NCBI GenBank assembly: GCA_030704615.1 | Contig: CM060734.1 | Span: 59,536,042 to 59,600,041, forward strand | Length of the DNA stretch: 64,000 nucleotides | Source: Takakia lepidozioides | Lineage: Eukaryota > Streptophyta > Takakiopsida > Takakiales > Takakiaceae | Direction: 5' to 3' | Shown here: positions 26,054 through 37,539 of the stretch, piece after piece | Layout of the letters: each line of letters starts with the position of its first letter | Numbering within the stretch: position 1 is the stretch's first letter | Notes under the pieces: model-generated | Seen by the model: only the letters and a program-made list of their open reading frames with translations | Databases searched by the model: none | Told to the model about the DNA's origin: nothing | Translations under genes and position numbers: made by a program

Positions 26054-29000
26054 TCACTGGTCCCCTGGATCCATATTCAGAAGAGTGTGAACCTCCTGGG
26101 GGCTCAACCCTGGTGCATGTATGAAGTGATGAGTTGTGGAATTACAACGGAGTCTCTTTAGGTACACGTAGTACAAATGCTTGCAAGGGCAGTATGATGC
26201 CCCCTTGTTCGCCATGATCTGGAAGTCGGTGCAATTGCAGGTGGGTAATTCTGAAATGGTGATGGTGTACACCTCATTGCGAACAGCTGAGCCCGCCGTG
26301 GCCATCTGATACACACGCCCGAATCCTGGTGGGGGCACTTCTGTCGAGCTCTGGATTGTACAGTTCATCCGAAGTGCATTCCCCATCCTTGTCTCGTTCA
26401 CTTTTGAGGGAGGTCGCCGCCTCTTCGGTTTCCCCCAACGGTGTGTAGGATGCTTAGAGCTGTCGTGTCCCATTGTTCTTGCTCTCACAGGGGTCGGTGG
26501 TGGAGGCTGTGGAAGCGGAAATGGTTGTCTGGGGACGTCAGTGCGCTGCACCATCCGAAATCCTGCGGCGGTAAGGGCGTCGGCCTCAACCTGACTCAGA
26601 TCGCAGCCTGGTTCCACCGGCCACACCGGGGGAGCCTCTGGCATTGTCTGTATGCCGTACTTGGGCTTTCCATACACGCAAGTCATAATGTCGTGCCTGC
26701 AGAACCAGAACTGGGTGGTTGTCGCCTCCGCAAACTTTGCATGGACAAATCTTCCTGTAAAAGTAGGAGCAGGGACAGCCCCATCTGGATTCCTCCTTAT
26801 CATCTCTAAACAACGTTGCCGTGTATCCACACGAATTGCGGAACACCTTCCTCGAAACGACGGCTTTGTGCGAGCAATTCTCCACTGTGAGGCAGACACA
26901 GTCGTCTCCACAATGGCTTGGCCATACTGCATAACAGCGGGCGGAATGTGGGGCAAGGGAGCGGTGGGAATTTGTTGCACGAAATCCCCGGTTGAAGGCG
27001 ACGGCGATCTGGAATTTCTTGGGCTTCCACTGCTGGAAGACACATTGTGCGGCAACATGACGGGACCTCGAGGTGCTGTCCGAATGTTCCTGTCGGATCT
27101 CCAGGAATCCTCTTCGCACCCGGGTTCCTTTTCAATCCTCCGCCTGACAGGGCGAGTCCGGACGTCCCCCTCTAGGTGTTCACCTCTGCGGTGCAGAGGC
27201 GTCCCTTTGATCTTCTCTCGCAATGTTGTCGCCCATTTCACTGGATTCTTGGACCTCGAAGCTGTTCGTACCAACAATTCCTCCCTGTCCGGCCCAAAGC
27301 CCCATTGTTTGCCGCTCAGGAACTTGTAGTACGTGGCTTGCTGCATGATTGCTCTGTCGATGTCCTCCGTTGTGGCCGTCACTACGTCCACCAGATGTGC
27401 GGCAGAAGACGCTCGCCAGGAGGAGTGGACCGATTCTGCCATATTCGTGTTCGGCATGTCCGTGTCGGAATCCAAGCACCGCTCCTAGAAGGACACAAAC
27501 AACGGTGAGGGACCAATCGAAATGTCCGTAACAGAAAGACAAATGAACGAAATTGACAGCAGCCTACCTCCCGCATGTACTGTCCGAACTGTCGATACCG
27601 AAAATGCCACCACCCCAACCAGCTGTGCAATGCTCCCAGATTGGTTGTCTCCACTGCACCTGACGTGTTCCACCAAGCCTCGATGATAGCAAACTTAACC
27701 TCCGCGTCATCAAATGTGGGTGCATCCTTCCACGCCGTACAAAGGACACGGTGTTCAGCCTGGAATGAGCTAGCAACAAATTTGGTAGTGTAGTGGGATA
27801 GACTCTGCATCCAATGGAATCCACAGGATCTCTCTTTCCCCTCCATTGGAACATTGGGGTCCTCACCGTACACACGCCGCACCGCTGCCCAGTTGGCCTG
27901 AGCGTTGTCTGCCATGAATCCCCTGAAATTGGGCTCTGGCAATCCCGCCCTTGCCATCTGCTCGTTTATGCCCTCCCACAGATGCATCTCGGACTGTGTG
28001 TCCTCCCCTTTCATCTCGCAGATTGCAATCGTCATGAGCCTCTTGGAGTGATAGTCATAAACATGCGCACCCATAGTCACCCACTGATGGTTTGTAATTC
28101 GCTTGATGTGATCAAACATCACCCAAGCATTCGACAAGTTTCCAGTTGTCATGCGAGTGACCAAGTCGACTCCACTCCCAGGCCCACACGTCGACATTTT
28201 GAAAATGTAACAACGATCGGATTCGCTGCCTTGCCCTGGAAACCTGCTACCTTGGATGTAGTCATATCCAGTCATTCGTTTCACCTCCAGGATTGAGTAC
28301 ATGTCCGACCCCCTGCCGAACTCCTGCTTGCAAGATACGATGTGATTCCGCACATTCGGACTACAAACGTGCGAGACGGACTCCAAGAGGTCACGCATCT
28401 CGTCTTCGGTCAAGGGCTCTCGGTCGGAACCATCTTCAGACATGATTTTGCCAAGAGCAATCTTGTGGGCTGCCTTCAGCTGAATCTGCTTTGGTCTGGC
28501 TCCGGGGCTCAATTTCACCTCCTCTTTTATGATGTCGTGTGCTTCCTGCACAGCCTCACGCATGTTGCCTCTCGCCAAGGGGTGGCAGTGGACCCCAACG
28601 TGTATGCAAGCTCTAGTCAAGTCCGGGAGCAAATGGATTACGTAATATTGCTTGGCTCTGCACATGGACATGCACGTCGGTGGTTCTTTGCAATGTGCAC
28701 ACTTGAAAGAACCCGCAGGAGCTTGGCTGGAGACAATGAATGGATGATGCGTTGTGCCAGTCCAATCCGTCTCGTTTCTCCGCCCTCCTTTGGAGAGAAA
28801 GTGGAAGCAGGTGGGATTGAGGCACCTCAGCTTCCCCGCACAGAGGACATATCGTACACGAACACCATCAGCAATTTTCGTGCTACTGGTCTTCGTCACA
28901 CACCAGGGGTGTCCGTCATGCTTTCGATCCATGTCTGTTAACATCCCGGAGGCTTTCTTTGACGAAGAAACAGGTGGAAACTCGAAGATGACATTGCCAT

Positions 29001-29661
29001 CGACTTCGGGAGGCAGAAAAGTTACCTTTCTGACTGGGAATTTGGCATAGTCGAGAGCAGCCAGCTCGGAGCGAGAACCATCGAGGTGATGTTGTCGTAG
29101 GAGCTGCACAATGGACCGGGTTGGAGTTATGCTCGAGGGCACATGCGTAGCACCTACAGAGACGTCCATGCCGGATTTGAACGACCGTGTGGAGGACATG
29201 GGTACCTCAATGCAATCATCTTCCTCGTCGGAAATGTCGAATACGTCCACACGAGAAGCTATGGAGGGTCTTGACGGTCCAGGTCGGGAATGATTATCGT
29301 TGCATACCTCTCTGTTGGCAGTGGCCGCCTGTCGGTTTCCGGACTCCTTTGTGGATGGTGTGGGCAGCGACTGATTCGGAAAGGGAATGGGCATTCCCAC
29401 AGCTCGGTACAGGATGGTGTCTGACGGGGGAACGTGCCATTCGATTCCGCAACCTCCGTCGTTACCTAGCACGACAATGGTCTCGTCAACCTGTCCAGGA
29501 ACATCCTTCCTTTCTTCTTCCAAATAAACTGTGCCCGGTTTGAGCTTGAATTTGGAACAAAGGTAAGTTTCAGTCACTCTGCAAAGTCCTCCCTCGTTTG
29601 GGATCCAGGCTCTCCCAAGTTGCGGAGGACAGCAAACTATAGCGTAGGAATTCGGAGCCAT
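26054..29661 (-). CDS. MULE-family (Mutator-like) transposase with SWIM zinc finger, 2 exons
   Basis: DDE transposase of the MULE superfamily. Exon 1 is 29661-27568 and exon 2 is 27484-26054; the intron has GTAGGC/CTAG ends and phase 0 is kept. About 1,175 aa. Visible: an N-terminal Cys-rich module (CLNPTCFHF ... CAHCKEPPTCMSMC); MULE core strings HVYDYHSKRLMTIAICEMKG (first Asp region), FMADNAQANWAAVRRVYG (second Asp) and CGFHWMQSLSHYT (C..H); and NTNMAESVHSSW at the start of exon 2 (Glu region). A SWIM finger (CNC ... CPCKH) lies near the C-terminus. The frame is open upstream of the chosen ATG to 29877, so a longer start or another 5' exon is possible. Long intact frames suggest recent activity or selection. 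Confidence 0.85.
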
Positions 29662-30084
29662 CGAACACCGCACGGAGTTGGCAAGTGCGAGGTTCAGTAT
29701 AGCGACAGACCAAGGCTCACAGGCACCATCTAAGTGGATCTGCGGAGTCCATCGACAATTGGAAGTCGCACATTGAAGTGGAAAGTATTGTTTCAAGCTA
29801 CATGCATGAAGGTGGGAGGTTTGATTCCATAGCCAGTGAGTAGGACAATGATGGCCGATTCGGCGACGAAATAACATCTCCTGACAGTTTCTCCTGAGGG
29901 TGGATCCAGCAGTATTCTCGGTGCAGACAGGAACGTTCGCACTGACAAGTGCCAGGACTGCTGGTTAAAACGGTCAGACAACCAAGTTGTGCTCATCAAG
30001 ACTGGCCGCAATTGTGTTGTTTCGGAACAATGCAACCCATTGAGGTTCCAGATTTCCCGTCCCGAGTGATTCTGTCGATTGCTG

Positions 30085-31845
30085 GTGGACGGAAATACGG
30101 CGCCGCATTTCCGTATTGCATCTTGGTCATGCAACAGAGCGACGGAAATGCGGCACCGAGTTTCCGTCCGGGGGAAACCTTTATACTCTCCAGAACGGAA
30201 ATGCGGTAACGCATTTCCATCCAGCAAGCACGGTATGTGAAGGTGGAACGGAAATGCGGTACCGCATTTCCGTTCTGATTGAGATTTATGAACAACGGGA
30301 ACAGAAATGCGGCACCGCATTTCCGTCCGAGTCGCACTTTTCGACATTCCAGAACGGAAATGCGGCGCCGCATTTCCATTTTGTATCTGATGCATGGAGC
30401 TGAGGGATAGAAATGCTGCAGCACATTTCCGTCCTTAAAAGACATTCATACTCTCGAGAACGGAAATGCGGTACCGCATTTTCATTCAACAAGCACGGTA
30501 TGTGAAGGTGGAACGGAAATGCGGTACCGCATTTCCGTTCTGATTGAGAATTATGAACAACGGGAACAGAAATGCGGCACCGCATTTCCGTCCGAGTCGC
30601 ACTTTTCGACATTCCATAAAGGAAATGCGGCGCCGCATTTCCATTTTGTATCTGATGCCTGGAGCCGAGTAAGATTCCGACAGCTTCATACAGCGCAATT
30701 CCGACCGGTTGAGACATTCACACTATCCAGAACGGAAATGCGGCACCGCATTTCCGTTCTGACTGAAAATCGTGAACTATCTGAACTGAAATGCGGCACC
30801 GTATTTCCATCCGAGTCGCACCTACCATCATTCCAGAACGGAAATGCGGCACCGCATTTCCGTTCTGACTGAAAATCGTGAACCATCGGAACTGAAATGC
30901 GGCAACGTATTTCCATCCGAGTCGCACCTACCATCATTCCAGAACGGAAATGCGGTACCGCATTTCCGTTCTGACTGAAAATCGTGAACCATCGGAACTG
31001 AAATGCGGCAGCGCATTTCCATCCGAGTCGCACCTCCCAACATTCCAGAACGGAATGTATTAGATTTAAAAGGGAAATGCGGCACCGCATTTCCGTTCTG
31101 ATGAAATATCCTGAAACATCGGAATTGAAATGCGGTACCGCATTTCCGTCGGAGTCCCACCATCCGACATTCCAAAACGGAAATGCGGCACCGCATTTCC
31201 GTTTTGTATGTGAGGCATGGAGCTGTGGAACGAAAATGCGGGAAGGCATTTCCGCCAGCGTCAGACGTTAATACTCTACAGAACGGAAATGCGGTACCGC
31301 ATTTCCATTCTGACTGAAAATCGTGCGCAACGGGTACAGAAATGCGGCACCGCATTTCCGTTCGAGTCGCACCTTCCGACATTCTCGAACGGAAATGCGG
31401 CGCCGCATTTCCGTTTTGTATATTCGGCCTGGAGCTGTGCTACGGAAATGTGTTGCCGCATTTCCATCCATGTGAGACCTTCAACCTTTCCAGACCGGAA
31501 ATGCGACACCGCATTTCTGTCCAGGTGAGACCTCTATACTTTCCCGAACGGAAATGTGGCACGGCATTTCCATTCATCAACTAACGTATGTGAAGTGGGA
31601 ACGGAAATGCGGCGCCGCATTTCCCTTCTGAATCTCATACATGGAGCTGTGGGACGGAAATGCGGCACCGTATTTCCGTTCAACAACTAAGGTATGTGAA
31701 GGTGGAACGGAAATGCGGTGCCGCATTTTCTTCCAACAAGTACGGATGTGTAGCTTCGTGATGGTACTTAACGGAAATGCGGCGCCGCATTCGCATTCTC
31801 GCTCCAACTCATCAGACGCTGGGACGGAAATGCCTTGAAATGTGA
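30085..31845. repeat. Phased array of about 32 short palindromes between two divergent genes
   Basis: Each unit is a 22-26 bp palindrome: half-site ACGGAAATGCGG followed directly by its reverse complement. Centre-to-centre spacing is mostly 51-56 bp from about 30100 to 31823; one decayed unit lies near 30676. The centre is nearly always GG-Y-R-CC (GGCACC, GGCGCC, GGTACC or GGTGCC). Intervening stretches of about 27 bp fall into about five recurring types (blocks such as ATCCGAGTCGCAC, GTATGTGAAGGTGG, TTGTATCTGATGCATGGAGC), repeating in order as larger units of roughly 105 or 265 bp. Both strands have long open frames here, but their peptides are translations of the palindrome (for example RTEMRCRISV) and not genes. 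Confidence 0.9.
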
Positions 31846-32142
31846 ACACGTGGAGCAACGGAATTGCTGCACATGTCGGCACTCTATCTGACTGAAGGGG
31901 CATGAGGCGGCGCGGCCTGACCGTTGGATAATGATGTTTGATTTTCGGACGGCAGGCGTACCCTCAACGATTCGAATTTCGTAATGACGCAAACTCCACG
32001 AGGAGACACTTTCGTCCAACCTTTCGAACCCAAGTGGTGCATCACCGCCGTTTCATCTACTTTTGTCGTGTCTCCTCAGTCACCCCTCTCGCGCCCTTTC
32101 CATCTGCACTCTTTGCCCCTTTTCCCTCTCTCTGTTCTTCTT

Positions 32143-35100
32143 ATGCTCGAACCTGAGAGGGGGGGAGTTCGTGCACCAGACAGGAGACCTCGTCGCAAGC
32201 TCCGGAAATTATACTTCGGACGTAGGCCAATGCCGAAGGGGAGGAAGCAGATGCGTCTACAGGAGGAGATTGCCATCTCCGAGCAGCAGGCCACTCAGGC
32301 AACCCAGCCACCAGTGAGAGCTCCATGCGATCGGGCTGCGCGCAGCTGATCGAGCACCGAACCCCCCATTTTGCTTCTGTAATTCTTAGACTGAATGCTA
32401 GGAGACTTGAATGCAGAACATGTTTGCATGCCTAACAGGAAAGGTGGACGTGCTGGAGGGATCGCAGGAATCCGAAGAGCCGCAGGAAGAGTCCGAGGAG
32501 CTAGCTGCAGCACGTACACCCACCCGATCCCCGAGCGCGGGTATTCCTGCCGGGCCTAGCCCTCTGCGATTCAAAGACGCGTCTTCGAAGGGCAAGTTCA
32601 AAGTCTCAGAGATCGACTCGCGTTCTTCGATCATGGAGAATCGCCAGCAGGGGTCGGGCCCTTCTCCAGCAAAGTCGAAGAAGAAGCAGCCCGTCCCTCT
32701 ACTGGCTTCTGAACCGGCTCAGGCCGATTCACCCCCCCCAACGCGAATGAAGCAGCAGGGTAGAAGACAGATTCTATTGCAGCAGACACCTTCACCTGCA
32801 AGGATGAGGAAGCAGAAGGCAATCAGGGCGACGGGCGAACAATCTCCCGCAAAACCGCTTCCACGAGCTGAAGCTCAGTTCCTGGAGGATTTCCCGCCTG
32901 CAGATGTTGGGGCCGACTCTGCTGCAGCGAAGGCAATGGGATCGACCGTTGATCTCGATTTGGTACCGGAGGAGGGTGCTGCCGCTGAACGTTCGCAGGC
33001 AGACCTCACCACCGATGAGCTAGCAGGCCCGGAGGAGGCCTCTGCAATGGCAGAATTGCCCGCACACAGGCCCCAGAGTGCAGCTCCAGTTGAGGATGCT
33101 CCACCTGCTCAGCCACTACCGGCACCTACAGACATGTCTCCGGAGGATTTCAAAAGTGCAGCGGATAAAATGTTGGAGGAGACACACAGTAGCATTGGCA
33201 GAGTTCTGGGCAGCAGGGTATTCCAGCGGACTCTTCGAATCCCACTCTGTCGCATGGTCTCCCTTCCCATCGTCAGGCAGGCCCTTCCCGGAGATGTGGA
33301 TAAGCTCAAGTTCGCATTTCGAGAAGGGTACCGTCTGGGATCGGCAGCGTTTTACGTTTCCATAGAGAATGAGGACGGCGAAACCCGTGGACCCACTGCC
33401 GATGAATTGTCAACGTGGGATACCCACTGGCACACTCGCAACCACGAATTCGAGGCGACGCTGAAGGGTGATCCCGACTTCGGCCATATGTCGGGAAAAA
33501 TGTTCTTTGTGTGGGACGGGAATCACCGACTTCTCGCCTGGTGGGAGTACATCAAGCAGAACCATGCCAAGCACATTGGCTGGCATTACATGGTGGAGTG
33601 TGTCATCCTCAAGGTGAAGGCGGCAGACTCCTCCCTGCTCAAGAATGCCATGGCGGACCTCAACTCGTAAGATACTCATACCCTCCCTAGCACATTCGAA
33701 ATGCGGTGCCGCATTTCGGTTTCCATTCTGGTTTGATTCCGTGCTTCCGTGTACTGAACTGGAGAGTGTGCCTTGCAGGGTCACTGAGAATGCGTACGTG
33801 CATACCCACATGGCACATATGCTGTACAGGGTGAGGAAAACTGGTCTTACTGATCCGCAGATGTTTGCGGAAATGCTGGAGCCTGAGCTCATTCAGAAAG
33901 CCGTTGCAAAAACAGACCGGACATGGTATCGTCTCACTATGGATGGAATGGTGGAGGTGATATACGAAGTAAGTCGTGCTCCAATTTCCCTCTGCTCATC
34001 CTTCCCCAATTTCCAGTAATGTTTCCACATGAATCGAATGTAACGCTTCTGCATGTTTTTGTTGGCAGTCAAACATCAAGCTGGATTTGGCCCATGCCAA
34101 ACGCTTCTTCATGGAAAGTGAGGGGCAGGTCAAAACGTTGCAGTCATTGACTGAGCACTTGAAGGAAGCCGGTGTCAAGTCCAGAACCAAATACAAGTCA
34201 AAGCTTGTGAAGCTGGTGGCAATTGCAGATCCGGCACTTGGAAAGGACTTCATCCCCGAGATTGCAAAACACTATTCTCGGGCCATGCAGCCGACCATGC
34301 AATTGGAGAAACTGCATCACCTCTCAACGGCATGTGTGGAGGCGAAAGAGAAGGTGAGGTTTCAATGCACTGAATTTCCTTCCTAGCAATAGCCACTCTC
34401 TTCCAGCCACTGACATTGGATCGGAAATGGCAGACACGGTGGCTGTCGATCTGGAATGCATCCGAGAGCATAAGGACAATGTGGTCTTTTCCACTGGAAG
34501 TTTCCGACCCTGCAGTGGATGTGTGGCTCAACCGTATGACTTGGTGGTTCCAGGTAATTCAAGGTACTTCCCCAGATTTGCTTTTCTGACATGAATTCCC
34601 TGAACTGCTACGTGACAATGCATTTGGGAATGGCAGGTAATGTCGAATGCGAAGGAGCAAGTCGTAATGCACACAAATTCGTTCGGCTTGTACGTCAAAT
34701 GGGATGGAACACAGACATTGGAAGACTACGTGACACGTTTCAGATGTGCGTACAAGGACAACCTTTTCGCCAGAGAGCTACAGACAGCAAGAAGGAGCGT
34801 GGAGTTTACACATCAGGAGGGAGCGGGGAAAGCTGCAATGCGAATTGTTTACAGGTGAAGCACAGCTGCCCTTGTATGCGAAGCCTGGTTACGAGGTTTG
34901 TCTCGGAAATGCGGCACCGCATTCGCATTTTATGTTTTCGGTGGCACTCTGCCAGTAGGTTGGTCTCAACTTTTGCTCACGCATGCTGACTGCCTTGCAG
35001 GTATATGAAATACGTGCTCCTTCAGACAGGGGCCCTGGCTCAAGAGCCCCCGTTCTTCATGGCTTGGACCGTGGCGGGCCCAAGCTGTGTCTACACACCC

Positions 35101-37353
35101 GAGATGCAGAAACAATGGCATCCCGCGCATCTCGTTGGATGCCCGTGGTACCTGGACATGTCTGGCGGTATTGTTGACGAGTCTGAGAAAGATCTGCACG
35201 CCTTGGCAGAAGAGAAGAGAAAGGAAAGACGTGTCCCTGCTGGGCCAAAGTCGGCAAAGGAATCTGCTGCTCTGGAAGAATCCAGAAAGGCAGCTGAGAT
35301 GGCACAAAAGACGGTGGATGCAGCTGTGCAGGCCCAACAGAAGGGGTCGAAGAAGAGGACTCGCCAGCAAGGAGCAGCTGTTGTGACACCCGCCAAAACG
35401 AAGAAGCAGAAACAGCCTGTTCAGGAAGAGGGTGAGGAAGAGGACTCCGATGGAGACTTTGCAACCAGCCCACCCCCCCAAACGCAGGCTGCCTCCCCTG
35501 TGCCCACCGTTGTCACGAGAGGCACGAGAACTGGCTCGGCAAAGAAGGCACTCTTCAACCCCCAGGGGGGCACCCTTTCGAGCCGGTGGAAATGAAGAGG
35601 CCGAAAGTGGCTCCCGAAACAGTAGTCCAGTGTGTAAATGAGAGTTTCTTGGCGGCTTTGGATGGACGGGCAGCCAAGTTGGCATACATGAAGACCATGG
35701 AGGGTCTGAAGGGCAGAGCACTGAAGAAGGCGACTGCCGAAGAGCCTTCCGACACCCCAGGATTTCAGAATATGGTCTCGTTCTTTGAGAGGGTGTGTGC
35801 AGACAAGGATTGTAGGAGGGGCGGAAATGCCACCGAGTGGTCTTGCGATATGATCATCTTGGATATTCCGGACGGAGAGCCTGTGGAAGGACTGCAAGCT
35901 TTGCCATCTTGGAACAGGTACTCGGAGGACTTTTGGAAGAAAGGATTCGGGCTTGCCCGCATGGTGTTGGACGACAGAGGCTGTGTGGTTGTCCTGGCGA
36001 GCAGAGGAAAAAACACTCAGACAGGAATTGCGAAGTGGACCCGCAAGAGCGCCGTCCCGATTCTGAAAAAGAAGTGGACGTGCATCAACACACTGGGCCT
36101 TCGGTCGGAAGGGAAGAAGGTGATTACGACACTGGCACTCGTCCATTCATTTGCTTGGGTGCTTTCAAATGCGGTGCCGCATTCGGTTTCTAATCGTTTT
36201 CCCCCTGTGTATGCAGACGAAGCAGTTCGATGCATACTGCTTTGTGAAGGAAAACTCCACCTTTGCTTTCCGGAAGGAGGGAGGAAAGGTTGACCCGAAC
36301 TGCGACCCACTCGATTACGACGTTCTGTTCAACAACGTTCCCAAGGAACTTCTCCCTCATAGCCTCACTTCAACGGAACCCCTGCGGTACTCACGGACTC
36401 GGAGCCCTGCCTTCATTCAGACAATTATGGAGACATGCACAGACGTGGAGGGCACAGTGCTGGACCTCATCTGTGGGACAGGTATGCAGAATCTTGATCT
36501 CTGCTGTTCTGCAAATTCTCGTTAGGATGTAGTTCGCAACATCTGAAGCGCCATGTGGTAATGTGTGGATGGCATTGTAACAGGTGCCTCAATGTGGGCT
36601 GGGCGGTTTTCCGACCGGCACCTCTTTGCCTACGAGGAGGATTCATCCGTGTGGGGATCCCATCTGGAGGGGCTGCAACGGAATGTGAAGGCTCCCGACA
36701 GAGCGGAAGTCTCCTCGGATTCGTCGGAGTCCGAGGAAGACACAGTGGACATTGATGCAGAGGAGAACCCGGAATACGAGTGAGTGCAAACATTGTAAGT
36801 TTGCAAAGCCTTCTGGGTCATTTATGTCAAAGGAATTTCCCGACTGTGGTTCTCATTAGTCTCGTTGATGATTGTCATGTGCAGGATTGCAGGGTCCGGG
36901 TCGAAACATGTAGGGCCTACACTTCCTGCCAGGAAGAATGTCCCGTTCTTTGCGAGGGCCGACTTCATGACGAGCCCGGTGAGGGACTACTCCCTTCCTA
37001 GTTATGCAGCTAAACTCGCAAATACAGCGATTAGAAGAAGTGAGAATCCCAGTAAAGTAGAGCAGATTTTGGAGAGGGCTAGGGAGGACAGAAGGATAAG
37101 GAAAGAGTTGGCAGCAGCTCAGACAGGTAGACGGGTACGAAAGTACATATGTGATTCAGCGGATGAGAGCGACGCAGACAGGGAGGAAGACGACCCAACG
37201 GAGGTGAGATGGACAGTTCCGCAAGGGGAAGATGGGATTTTCGAAAGCCTGGCCAACGAGCAGTCCGCTGGAGATGAGAGAGGCACTGAGGGGGTGGAGG
37301 AGGAGCAGGACAGTCTAGAACAGGATGAGGATTCCGATGATTTTCAAGATTAA
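32143..37353 (+). CDS. ParB/sulfiredoxin-like motif fused to DNA amino-methyltransferase-like domain, 11 exons
   Basis: Exons 32143-32313, 32417-33666, 33779-33968, 34069-34353, 34407-34553, 34637-34854, 35001-~35580, ~35581-36140 (or 36119), 36217-36481, 36584-36779, 36885-37353; about 1,440 aa. A basic, disordered Pro/Glu-rich N-terminus is followed by FFVWDGNHRLLAWWEYI (33505-33555), which resembles the ParB/Srx G-x-x-R box. The C-terminal half has SCDMIILDIPDGEP (35843-35881) in the place of the DPPY/W motif of beta-class N6/N4 methyltransferases, FGLARMVLDDRGCVVVLAS after it, and VLDLICGTGASMWAG spliced across exons 9-10 as the SAM-binding F-x-G-x-G motif. The order IV then I is the beta-class order. 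DIPD instead of DPPY/W makes catalysis doubtful. Exon 7 and the next frame (starting near VEMKRPKV) are out of phase at a G6 run (35558-35563): an indel or missed intron. A Lys/Arg- and Asp/Glu-rich tail ends at DDFQD. Confidence 0.7.
33696..33720. repeat. Palindrome copy inside intron 2 of the ParB-methyltransferase-like gene
   Basis: A copy with half-site CGAAATGCGG and GGTGCC centre sits in the 112 bp intron between 33667 and 33778. It differs from array copies mainly at the outer bases. Confidence 0.85.
34907..34930. repeat. Palindrome copy inside intron 6 of the ParB-methyltransferase-like gene
   Basis: Half-site CGGAAATGCGG with a GGCACC centre; the right arm is shortened to CCGCATTCG. 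It lies in the 146 bp intron 34855-35000. Confidence 0.8.
36166..36188. repeat. Palindrome copy inside intron 8 of the ParB-methyltransferase-like gene
   Basis: Half-site CAAATGCGG with a GGTGCC centre and right arm CCGCATTCGG. It lies between the exon ending near 36140 (or 36119) and the one starting at 36217, so it makes up much of that short intron. Confidence 0.8.
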
Positions 37354-37539
37354 TAGAATTTTAATGAAGTCTCTGTAAATGTAAATTCTCTTCCAGAGTA
37401 TATAAAGAAAATTCTGCCCGACATTCGTGACCCCTCTCCAGTGTGCATTCCAGCCACACAATCGCCCAAACCAGGACGCTCCCAAAATCAGAAATGGGTC
37501 AGGGCATTTCCAAAATTTTGGCAACTCTAAGAACCTCTT

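Noticed and set aside
26441-29543. Plus-strand frames opposite the MULE transposase
   Set aside because: They are shadows of the recognised minus-strand coding sequence.
30085-31845. A true CRISPR array
   Set aside because: Repeats are full palindromes with variable centres, spacers recur in a few families rather than being unique, the setting is an intron-bearing nuclear genome, and no cas genes are near.
29793-31903. Long open frames on both strands across the palindrome array
   Set aside because: They consist of the same short peptides from the palindrome in all frames (EMRCRISV, NAVPHFRS); a symmetric repeat lacking stops gives this without coding.
32143-37353. Bacterial contamination carrying a ParB-methyltransferase
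   Set aside because: The gene has about ten phase-consistent GT-AG introns and is flanked by eukaryotic transposons in one contiguous sequence.
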